From Oscillospiraceae bacterium (GTDB taxonomy: Bacteria; Bacillota; Clostridia; Oscillospirales; Ruminococcaceae), in assembly GCA_017405465.1 (NCBI GenBank), contig JAFRAJ010000007.1, positions 1-51,702 on the forward strand: a DNA stretch of 51,702 nucleotides. The letters run 5' to 3'. Positions within the stretch are counted from its first letter, which is position 1, and each line of letters begins with the position of its first letter. The position numbers and the translations under genes are program-made. Shown in pieces: positions 45,135 through 51,702 of this stretch. The notes below the pieces were generated by a model. That model was not told the origin of the DNA. It searched no databases and saw only the letters and a program-made list of their open reading frames with translations.

Positions 45135-46538
45135 TCAGTTGTTGAGCCAGTAGAAATACTTATCCAGCATGGGTTGAAGTTCTTCCGGAATGATTCCGTT
45201 GTGAAGCTGCTCCTTGTATTTCTCGTAATATGCCTCATATACCTCTCCGAAAGTAACATATCCCAATTCCGGGTCGTACATCGGCTCATCCATTCCCTTG
45301 AAGACATCGCGCTGACCGCCGCCTCCTATAAATGCATCACGTTCTCTGAGGTCGACGCCGATATCTACCTCTTCGATATCGGTATCAGTACTTACGACTC
45401 CTTCATTAGGATCCTCAGGACGTTCATACCCGAGCAGTGCGTCCTGGATCGACTGAAGCGTCTGAGACAGTGAACTGAATTTGTCTTCTACATCCATCTG
45501 GATCATGATCTGGGACGTGACAGCCTCAGCATGACGGGCTGTCATTTCTGAGATCTGTTCTTCTGTAAGGTCTTCTGCTGCAGAACCAGCCTCCGAAGAA
45601 AACTCTTTAAGAGCTGAATACAGACCGTCTTCCGGGACTATTCCGGATTGGGACAGAGCCGAATCAATGTCTGATGAAACGGACTTCATCGCGTTTATGT
45701 CTGCATTGAATGAATCTTCTATGGAGGTAAATGCGCTGTCCAACATGTCTCTGTCGCCGACCATGAAGGAGACGCCGAGGGGCCTCGTGCTCTCGAATTT
45801 CTGGAAAGCATCTGCTATCTCGATACGTGAGACGAATGTATTGATGCTTTCCTCCATAGCCTGTTTGGATCTGATGACAGATGTCGCACGCTGCAGATCG
45901 TTGGCCCCTGCCAGCATGTTCTGCTGCAGATTGTCCACTTCTGCAAGGAGAGAAGTCTCGACTGCTTCAGGATACTCGGCATTAATGATCTCTTCGCGCA
46001 GCTGATCGGACATGGCTGCGATCTTCTTTTCAAGCTCTACTCTGGCCATGAGCTTTGGGTTGATCCTGGCGAATATATCATACGGAGTCAGCAGCATGAC
46101 GGTCATCATGATGAAGCACATGATGCAGGCTGCTGCTCTTTTTGGTTTTATATTGAGTTTGATCCTGGTGGGACTCATAGTTCTGAGATACCAGAGTGCA
46201 TTGCGGCGCTGGACCTCAGCTACAGGAGAATCGTCATTGCGGAACTCCAGCATGGTAGAGATGCGGTCCTTTAGGCCGGTACCGTCTATCCTTCTGGCGA
46301 CTCTGCTCCTCCAGGGGTAGAAGATAATAAAGAAAAGAAAAAGGAACACTGCAGAGAAACTGCATGCAAAACACAGCAGCAGGAGTTTTCTGTCAGGTTC
46401 CTGGATCCTTATGTGATAAAAGACGGAGAGGGCAAAAGTCAGTAAAGAAGATACTGCGAGGGCTGCAAGCAGCGAGCGCAGAAAGTCCTCCAACAGGAGG
46501 CGGTTCTTAAATGGTCTTAAAAGGCTGTTGATTATCAT
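45135..46538 (-). CDS. Membrane-anchored helical protein heading the MoxR-vWA operon
   Basis: 467 residues. Helices near 20-45, 52-72 and 133-152 are followed by a long region of coiled-coil and helix (about 165-390), and an acidic tail with E-E-L-Q-P-M-L-D-K. It looks like the DUF4175-like membrane proteins that stand with MoxR, DUF58 and vWA genes, but I am not sure of the family. It has no catalytic motif that I can see. It is the first gene of the operon; the promoter is at 46666-46694. The space to moxR is 49 nt. Confidence 0.65.
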   Translation of the reverse strand: MIINSLLRPFKNRLLLEDFLRSLLAALAVSSLLTFALSVFYHIRIQEPDRKLLLLCFACSFSAVFLFLFFIIFYPWRSRVARRIDGTGLKDRISTMLEFRNDDSPVAEVQRRNALWYLRTMSPTRIKLNIKPKRAAACIMCFIMMTVMLLTPYDIFARINPKLMARVELEKKIAAMSDQLREEIINAEYPEAVETSLLAEVDNLQQNMLAGANDLQRATSVIRSKQAMEESINTFVSRIEIADAFQKFESTRPLGVSFMVGDRDMLDSAFTSIEDSFNADINAMKSVSSDIDSALSQSGIVPEDGLYSALKEFSSEAGSAAEDLTEEQISEMTARHAEAVTSQIMIQMDVEDKFSSLSQTLQSIQDALLGYERPEDPNEGVVSTDTDIEEVDIGVDLRERDAFIGGGGQRDVFKGMDEPMYDPELGYVTFGEVYEAYYEKYKEQLHNGIIPEELQPMLDKYFYWLNN

Positions 46539-46665
46539 GTAAATCCCGATCCCGACGGAACGGCTCCGGGTTCCTGAAGGATCTCTCCCTGAGAAAGAAC
46601 GATATCGGAATAGTTTCCAAAAAAGAAAATACTATCTCATTTTATTGATTGAATATATCCAGTAT

Positions 46666-46694
46666 ATTTTACAGAAAAATGAAGGAGTACTCAA
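46666..46694 (-). promoter_or_regulatory. Probable promoter of the MoxR-vWA-HD operon
   Basis: On the minus strand TTGAGT (complement of 46689-46694) is 17 nt from TAAAAT (complement of 46666-46671). It leaves a 5' leader of about 120 nt before the first gene. Confidence 0.5.
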
Positions 46695-46751
46695 TAAATA
46701 TTGAACACAATAAGCATAAAAAGTGACGGCCGTCTTTGACGTTAAGAGAAT

Positions 46752-46780
46752 AAGAAAAACAGCAGGCAAAAGCCTGCTGT
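46752..46780 (-). terminator. Terminator of the DUF2975-XRE operon
   Basis: ACAGCAGGC (46759-46767) and GCCTGCTGT (46772-46780) pair with a 4-nt loop; the minus strand then reads TTTTTCTTATTC. Confidence 0.88.
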
Positions 46781-46798
46781 CATCATGATCAGGATATA

Positions 46799-47029
46799 TC
46801 AGTCTTCCGGAGCCCTGTATTCAAGAAGATCTCCGGGCTGGCAGTCAAGTGCGCTGCACAGTTTCGCCAATGTAGAGACCTTGATTGCCTTCGCTTTGCC
46901 GGTCTTGAGGATAGACATGTTTGTGATCGTGATCCCTACTTCGTCTGCGAGCTGAGTCACGCTCATCTTGCGCTTGGCCAGCATGACATCGATGTTGAAG
47001 ATGATGCTTCCTTCTTTTTTTTCGTCCAT
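46799..47029 (-). CDS. XRE-family small transcription regulator (YozG-like)
   Basis: 76 residues holding one helix-turn-helix: MSVTQLADEVGITITNMSIL followed by KAIKVSTLAKLCSALDCQPGDLLEY. It is like YozG-type regulators, which commonly pair with a DUF2975 membrane protein as here. It should bind DNA, perhaps its own promoter at 47554-47606. GAGGAGG is 6 nt before ATG 47029, and its SD overlaps the end of the DUF2975 gene (gap 10 nt). Confidence 0.93.
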   Translation of the reverse strand: MDEKKEGSIIFNIDVMLAKRKMSVTQLADEVGITITNMSILKTGKAKAIKVSTLAKLCSALDCQPGDLLEYRAPED

Positions 47030-47039
47030 GTGAACCTCC

Positions 47040-47519
47040 TCAGATCGTAAGGTCGCTCTGTTCCTGAAGGACAGCAGCCTTGAGGACCAGATGGGACAGA
47101 GCTGCAGCGGCGATGGATACCGCGATTCCCAGGAAGATCACCATCAGTGATATCAGAAGGATGCCGGGGTGATTCATGTTGAGAAATGTCAGGATCAGGT
47201 TGCCCAGGAAGAAGTAGGCGCAGTCTCCTGCAGCGAGCCATGAGATCCACTTGAGATAATTTGCGTTGTTCATGGAGAAGGACATATCATTTCCGATATT
47301 GTCCGCTATCTTCCAGCACAGACAAAGCGCCACGAGGACAGGCACCGAAGTGAGGGAGATAAAAATGATCCAGGGGAGGTAGTATCCGGAGAACTCCGGA
47401 TAATCATATGAAAAACTCTGTCCTATGGAGGGGACTACGAATGCGTATACTACGAGCCCGCATAGGCCCACTCCTATTATGATGAATTTGAGCCACTTTG
47501 ACAGTTTATCCTGTTTCAT
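47040..47519 (-). CDS. DUF2975 membrane protein
   Basis: 159 residues with four membrane helices (about 10-30, 45-70, 95-115, 122-145), as in DUF2975 proteins, whose role is not known. The first gene of a pair with the XRE regulator; such pairs may form a membrane-linked sensor and regulator. GAAAGGAGCTTCCC precedes the start. A good promoter lies at 47554-47582. Confidence 0.88.
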   Translation of the reverse strand: MKQDKLSKWLKFIIIGVGLCGLVVYAFVVPSIGQSFSYDYPEFSGYYLPWIIFISLTSVPVLVALCLCWKIADNIGNDMSFSMNNANYLKWISWLAAGDCAYFFLGNLILTFLNMNHPGILLISLMVIFLGIAVSIAAAALSHLVLKAAVLQEQSDLTI

Positions 47520-47553
47520 GGGAAGCTCCTTTCAGTTCGTTGTGACTGAAAGT

Positions 47554-47582
47554 ACTATAGCACGTCCCATAATGCATGTCAA
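47554..47582 (-). promoter_or_regulatory. Promoter of the DUF2975-XRE operon
   Basis: On the minus strand a perfect TTGACA (complement of 47577-47582) is 17 nt from TATAGT (complement of 47554-47559). Confidence 0.85.
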
Positions 47583-47589
47583 CAATAAA

Positions 47590-47606
47590 TTATCGAAACA
47601 CGATAA
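47590..47606. promoter_or_regulatory. Inverted repeat upstream of the DUF2975-XRE promoter
   Basis: TTATCG (47590-47595) and CGATAA (47601-47606) with a 5-nt spacer, 7 bp upstream of the -35. A likely binding site for a regulator, perhaps the XRE protein of the operon. Confidence 0.5.
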
Positions 47607-47625
47607 ATATTATTTCGATCACGTA

Positions 47626-47859
47626 TCAGCCGAGTCTTGCCTCGATAAGCGGCTCGTACCAAAAGACAGTACCGCTTAGAGATGCTGCAAGTGCATCGGC
47701 TTCCTGTCTGATACCTTCGAGCATCACCTTTTCTCTTTTTCGTGAACGACGTCCTTTTCCTTCATAAACGGTTACAGAAGAGTAGGCATCGTAGCTGACG
47801 GCGAAATCCGTCTCGTCCCTGTGAAGAAAGAAACTGACTGATACTTCGTAACGGATCAT
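47626..47859 (-). CDS. Hypothetical 77-residue protein
   Basis: 77 residues beginning MIRYEVSVSFFLHRDETDF, with a basic middle (GKGRRSRKREK) and a helix with EADALAASL. I do not recognise a family. Its ATG overlaps the stop of the 35-residue frame upstream (ATGA), a common sign of coupled genes. No signal peptide or membrane helix is seen. Confidence 0.5.
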   Translation of the reverse strand: MIRYEVSVSFFLHRDETDFAVSYDAYSSVTVYEGKGRRSRKREKVMLEGIRQEADALAASLSGTVFWYEPLIEARLG

Positions 47860-47963
47860 GCCTCTGAACTGTCAGAAGTGAGAGCGATGCGGACACCGTT
47901 GCGTTTCACGTCGGAACAAACAGCTTCTGCTTTAAAATACTGTTCATACACATTTATATCCAT
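47856..47963 (-). CDS. Hypothetical 35-residue protein coupled to the 77-residue gene
   Basis: A short frame from ATG 47963 to TGA 47856 gives 35 residues beginning MDINVYEQYFKAEAV. The stop shares ATGA with the next gene's start. The ribosome site is weak (AATGAGATC). It may be a real small protein or a leader that couples translation to the 77-residue gene. Confidence 0.4.
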   Translation of the reverse strand: MDINVYEQYFKAEAVCSDVKRNGVRIALTSDSSEA

Positions 47964-48141
47964 CTGATCTCATTTTTTACCATATGTCCGGCTTAGCATT
48001 TAAAGATTGTCCAGAACAGGAAAGAGATGTTAACATTAACATGAAGAGTATATCATCCGGACGCAGATATAGATGCGTTCAATATGAACAAGAGGCTAGT
48101 TACATAGCAGTATGGAACGTCGCCGGAAAGGACTTGAAAAT

Positions 48142-50178
48142 ATGCAGGAAAGGTATTCAGCGCTTTTCTCTCCGGTCAAGATAGGAAATGTGACCCTTAA
48201 GAACAGAGTCATACTGACAGCTATGGGAGGAACTTCGTTCCTTGGGCATGACGGCAAGTTCAATCCACATATCAGGGATTACTATATGGCCAGGGTAAAG
48301 GGCGGAGTAGGACTCATAGTGCCTGGTGTGACCGGGGTCAAGGACATGAACGGGTACTTATACGAAAAGGAGGATATATTCCTCGGGCCTGTAAAAGAGG
48401 TGATAGACGAGATCCACTCTTACGGCGCAAAGTATTTCTTCCAGCTGGGAGCAGGCTTCGGACGCGCTCAGCTCATCGGTCTAGGACCGGGTATGGATGA
48501 AGCGACACGCAACGCACTCATGGTAGCTCCTTCCGACGGTATACCGAATGTATGGATGCCTGATCTTAAGCACCGTGGGCTCACCGTTGACGAGATACAT
48601 GACATCGTGGACGCTTTCGGTAAATCCGCGCTGATGTGCAAGCGTGCCGGTATAGACGGAGTGGAGATACACGCGATACATGAAGGATACCTTCTGGATC
48701 AGTTCACCATCTCTAACACCAACGGAAGGACAGATGAATACGGCGGCAGCCTTGAGAACAGGTTCCGTTTCATCACAGAGGTCATACGTGAGATAAAGAA
48801 GACCTGCGGAGAGGACTTCCCTGTCATGATACGCTACAGCGTCTCCAGCAAGATGAGAGGATTCAACAAGGGAGCTCTTCCGGGTGAGGATTATGAGGAG
48901 TTCGGACGCAGTCTGGAAGAGAGCCCTGCTGCGGCAAGACTGCTTGAAGCTGCCGGTGCCGACGCGCTTGATGCGGACAACGGCTCTTATGACTCATGGT
49001 GGTGGGCACATCCACCGGTATATATGCCGCTGCACTGCAATTTTCCGGAAGTATCCTATATCAAGAAATTCGTGAACATCCCGGTCTTCTGCGCAGGACG
49101 CATGGAAGATCCGGAGTTTGCCGATAAAGCTATCGCTGCCGGGGAGATCGACGGCATAGGGGTAGCTCGTCAGTTCCTCGCGGATCCCGAATGGCTGAAC
49201 AAAGCCCGTGAGGGAAGGGAAGAGGACATAAGACCCTGTATCGCATGCCACAACGGATGCTTCGGCATAAGTCTGGTGCGCAGTCCTGTATCCCGCGGAG
49301 TCAGCATGGCTCATTGCGCCATCAACCCCACTGCCATGGAGGAGACGGAATGGGATCTCAAGCCTGCAGAAGAAAAGAAACGCATCGCGGTTATCGGCGG
49401 CGGGATCGGAGGAATGGAAGCAGCAAGGATATTGACGCTCCGGGGACATGAGGTCACACTGTTCGAGAAGACAGGAGAGCTTGGAGGCGTCTTCATAGCA
49501 GCCGCAGCTCCCGGCTTCAAGGAGAAGGACAGGATGCTGCTCGACTGGTACAGACACCAGATGGAGAAACTCGGTGTCGATATCCGTCTCAACACAGAAG
49601 CTTCTGCGGATATGTTAAGGGACTATGATGAAGTGGTTGCGGCTACAGGATCGTCGCCGAGAAAGCTTCCGCTTCCCGGTCTTGATGATGAGAATGTTCT
49701 GGAAGCCATAGAATATCTGAGAGGCTCTAAGAAGACCGGAGAAAATGTAGTGATCATCGGCGGAGGACTTACCGGAGTTGAGATCGCCTATGATCTGGTG
49801 CTAAAAGGAAAGAGACCTGTCATAGTTGAGATGCAGGATGATATCCTGCAGGTCCCGGGACTATGTGCCGCTAACTCCAATATGCTCAGGGAGATCATAC
49901 GCTATTACGAGATACCTGTACTTACATCTACGGTGTTCAAAGGAGTCGGATCCGGAGACGGACTCGAAGTGTATGTCAGCACGTCAGGAGAAGACAGGAC
50001 TCTGAAAGCTGACAGCTGCATTATGTCTGTCGGATATGTTCCGGTACGTACAGTGAGCGATGCCCTGGAAGCAGCAGGATACCCGGCAGAAAAGATCCAT
50101 GTCATCGGAGATGCCCATGAGGTCGGAAATCTGATGAGCGTGATACGCGAAGCATATGAGCTTTGCTACGCTTTATAA
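48142..50178 (+). CDS. 2-enoate / 2,4-dienoyl-CoA reductase-type flavoenzyme (OYE family)
   Basis: 678 residues. The N-terminal half is an Old Yellow Enzyme FMN barrel, with the long HAIHEGYLLDQF..... SNTNGRTDEYGGSLENRFRF block given in parts, and VFCAGRMEDPEFAD. A CIACHNGC cluster then binds a 4Fe-4S centre with one more cysteine further on. The C-terminal half has two Rossmann motifs: AVIGGGIGGMEAARIL for FAD and VVIIGGGLTGVEIAYDL for NAD(P)H. This order is shared by 2-enoate reductase, 2,4-dienoyl-CoA reductase, trimethylamine dehydrogenase and BaiH/BaiCD, so the substrate cannot be fixed. ATG 48142 has AAAGGAC upstream and starts just before the conserved YSALFSPVKIGN; an ATG at 48112 is possible but less likely. 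Confidence 0.9.
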   Translation: MQERYSALFSPVKIGNVTLKNRVILTAMGGTSFLGHDGKFNPHIRDYYMARVKGGVGLIVPGVTGVKDMNGYLYEKEDIFLGPVKEVIDEIHSYGAKYFFQLGAGFGRAQLIGLGPGMDEATRNALMVAPSDGIPNVWMPDLKHRGLTVDEIHDIVDAFGKSALMCKRAGIDGVEIHAIHEGYLLDQFTISNTNGRTDEYGGSLENRFRFITEVIREIKKTCGEDFPVMIRYSVSSKMRGFNKGALPGEDYEEFGRSLEESPAAARLLEAAGADALDADNGSYDSWWWAHPPVYMPLHCNFPEVSYIKKFVNIPVFCAGRMEDPEFADKAIAAGEIDGIGVARQFLADPEWLNKAREGREEDIRPCIACHNGCFGISLVRSPVSRGVSMAHCAINPTAMEETEWDLKPAEEKKRIAVIGGGIGGMEAARILTLRGHEVTLFEKTGELGGVFIAAAAPGFKEKDRMLLDWYRHQMEKLGVDIRLNTEASADMLRDYDEVVAATGSSPRKLPLPGLDDENVLEAIEYLRGSKKTGENVVIIGGGLTGVEIAYDLVLKGKRPVIVEMQDDILQVPGLCAANSNMLREIIRYYEIPVLTSTVFKGVGSGDGLEVYVSTSGEDRTLKADSCIMSVGYVPVRTVSDALEAAGYPAEKIHVIGDAHEVGNLMSVIREAYELCYAL

Positions 50179-50197
50179 GTTTGACTGCATAACAAAA

Positions 50198-50238
50198 CGT
50201 CGGTGAGGATCTGCTGATCCTCACCGATGTCTTTATTT
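50198..50238. terminator. Terminator of the flavoenzyme gene
   Basis: CGGTGAGGATC (50201-50211) and GATCCTCACCG (50216-50226) pair around TGCT. The plus strand ends ATGTCTTTATTTTTT. It may serve both converging genes. Confidence 0.88.
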
Positions 50239-50240
50239 TT

Positions 50241-51575
50241 TCAGTGTTTAGAGTAAAAGCTGAGCATGCGCTGCTGGAATTCCGGCGCTGCAGTGTCATA
50301 GACTGCGTGACCGAACCCGCTGTAGGTATAAGATTCAAATAGAGGTGAATCCTTCATCACCTCACAGATCAGTTCTCCGGCTTCTTTGCCAAGGACATGA
50401 TCGTCGTCTGAGACCAGCGAGAGGACGGGACATTTGATCAGACTCATCTTACCGGAAACATCGAATCCCTTCGTCCCCTCTGCGAGGATGATGAATCTCG
50501 AGAGTTCCTTTTCAGTGACAGTTCCCGCCATATCGACAAGGATATCCCTGTACTGTTCGAACACGGCTTCAGGATATACCTTCTCACCAAAGGACAGATA
50601 AAGCCCTACAGGATCCTTCCTGCGCGCGAAGTCAGCCCATTCGGCTATGGTCCCGTATTGTTCGTCGGTCACTTTACATGAGGAGGATCCCAGAATCAGA
50701 GAATGTACAAGTTCGGGATGATCCTGAGCGATCACCATCGCGATCATGCCTCCCTGGGAAGCACCGAAAAGGTCTATGTCCTTGAGCCCGAGGATCTTGA
50801 ATGCTTCAGCGGTATCGCGGGCCATATCCTCAACTGTGTAAGAAAGAGGAAGATCATCTCTTCGGTCGAAGACATATACGGTGTAATCATCTCTGAAGAC
50901 TTCGTATTCCTGGGCGACGGCTTCTGCGGAACCCATCACGCTCTGTACACTGAGACCGGGAAGGATGACCATCGTCTTGCTGCCGGTCCCGAACCTGAAG
51001 TAGTTCATCCTGAATTTGTAGGTGAGAACAGTGTTGAAGAGTATCTGCTGCTCTTCCGGGATCTGACTGACCATCTTATTCGTGAGGCGGTCCTCAAGTT
51101 TTTCAAGCGTCTCATCAGACATGCCCGATGAGCGCAAGTAGTCTTCAGCCGCTTTTTTAAGATCAGTGTTCATATAGTCATTTCCTCCGCAGACGTATTT
51201 AAGCATGACGTCTATATTTTTCTCTTTTATGAGATCATATTTTTCCGGGTCACTGGCTTTCGTGATCCCGTAGTAATTATCATATGTAAGCATATAGTCA
51301 TCTACTATTTCCTGGTAACTGGCTCCGGCAAGAGCCTCCAGCAGCATGCATACATAACCTGTGCGGTCCTTTCCTTCCACGCAGTGGACCAGGTACGGGG
51401 GATCGTTCTCGGCTGCGACAGAGAGCCCGTTGATAAGCTTGCCGATGAAATCGTCTGTCTTGTAGGAAGCAGTCAGTCCTAACGGGATCACTTTCTCCTG
51501 CTCGTACAGAGAAAGGAAATAAGGAGAAGCAAAATCATTCTTGTTTATATGTTCAATGATATCTCCTATAAAAAG
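50241..51575 (-). pseudogene. 5'-truncated tyrosine phosphatase / alpha-beta hydrolase fusion
   Basis: The reading frame runs open from 51575, just after an in-frame TGA at 51576-51578, to the stop at 50241 (444 codons). Residues near the start (GDIIEHINKNDFASPYFLSL) align with the middle of Y_phosphatase3/DSP-type tyrosine phosphatases, so their N-terminal part (the N-F-R-D-L-G-G region) is missing. The HCVEGKDRTG loop (Cys, Arg) is intact. The second half is an alpha/beta hydrolase: MVILPGLS, elbow GASQGGMIA (Ser), SDDDHVLG, and GFGHAVYD (His). The missing start falls at an IS110-like element, so insertion probably cut the gene. A GTG at 51491 after AGGAG could still give a 416-residue product with both active sites, but with part of the phosphatase fold lost. 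Confidence 0.8.
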
Positions 51576-51584
51576 TCAAACAGA

Positions 51585-51702
51585 TTAAGCTGTTTGCTTT
51601 GTTGAAACGTGTTCGCCGACCATTCTCAACGGATCAAACTCTGTCCTGTCGTTCAGGATAACAAACACGATTCGTGCTATTTTCCTGGTCAGCGCTATTA
51701 TC
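51585..51702 (-). mobile_element. IS110-like transposase, C-terminal end (continues outside window)
   Basis: On the minus strand the frame enters from the window edge and ends at TAA 51585. The last ~38 residues read IIALTRKIARIVFVIL and then DRTEFDPLRM, the typical end of IS110/IS116/IS902 transposases (DEDD-type recombinases). The rest is beyond the window. A short inverted repeat AAACAG/CTGTTT at 51578-51595 lies at the stop codon. The IS end should be near 51576-51600. Confidence 0.75.

Overview
The window looks like chromosome of a low-to-mid GC Gram-positive anaerobe of the Bacillota (Clostridia-like or Erysipelotrichia-like; I cannot name a genus). Support comes from strong AGGAGG-type ribosome binding sites, a tyrosyl T-box leader, CIRCE/HrcA heat-shock operators, a sortase-type surface protein, an LTA-synthase-family enzyme, c-di-AMP receptors of the DarA and CBS types, butyrate kinase and ATP-dependent PEP carboxykinase. 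GC is near one half by eye. No tRNA, rRNA or CRISPR array was seen.

Layout. 1-3.7 kb: the C-terminal part of a repeat-rich cell-wall-anchored surface protein. 3.8-8.3 kb: GNAT acetyltransferase, M18 aminopeptidase, then T-box-controlled tyrS with a membrane-anchored alpha/beta hydrolase. 8.4-15.3 kb: a heat-shock island, htpG (minus) and clpB (plus), each with a CIRCE operator overlapping its promoter; between the two operators sits a two-gene mobilization module (MobC-like protein and relaxase) with a candidate oriT. 15.4-17.2 kb: adjacent genes for two likely c-di-AMP receptors, plus a glycerophosphodiesterase. 17.4-19.4 kb: rplM-rpsI-rpsT from a consensus promoter, then a DUF2461 protein. 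19.5-25.4 kb: cytosolic 5'-nucleotidase-like enzyme with a C39-like protein, NudC with a split chromate transporter, and a carboxylesterase. 25.6-32 kb: LTA-synthase-like enzyme, alpha/beta hydrolase, MFS transporter and pckA, all minus strand with their own terminators. 32-36.5 kb: mgtA with an attenuator-type leader that encodes a 30-residue peptide, diverging from a butyrate kinase gene and a small zinc-ribbon gene.

36.6-46.5 kb is a six-gene minus-strand operon: membrane helical protein, MoxR AAA ATPase, DUF58, BatA-like vWA protein, double-vWA membrane protein, and last an unusual protein that reads as an HD-type phosphohydrolase fused to a C-terminal RyR-like domain. 46.8-48 kb holds an XRE regulator/DUF2975 pair and two tiny overlapping genes. 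48.1-50.2 kb encodes a 2-enoate/2,4-dienoyl-CoA-reductase-type flavoenzyme. The right edge (50.2-51.7 kb) carries a tyrosine-phosphatase/alpha-beta-hydrolase fusion gene whose 5' end is cut off by an IS110-like transposase running out of the window.

Most interesting for follow-up: (1) the mgtA leader, with leader peptide, stop codon in a hairpin loop, terminator, and a 9-bp complementarity between leader codons and the terminator loop; (2) the HD-RyR fusion at the end of a MoxR-vWA operon; (3) the mobilization module lying between two CIRCE operators, with a mobC that seems to start at ATA.
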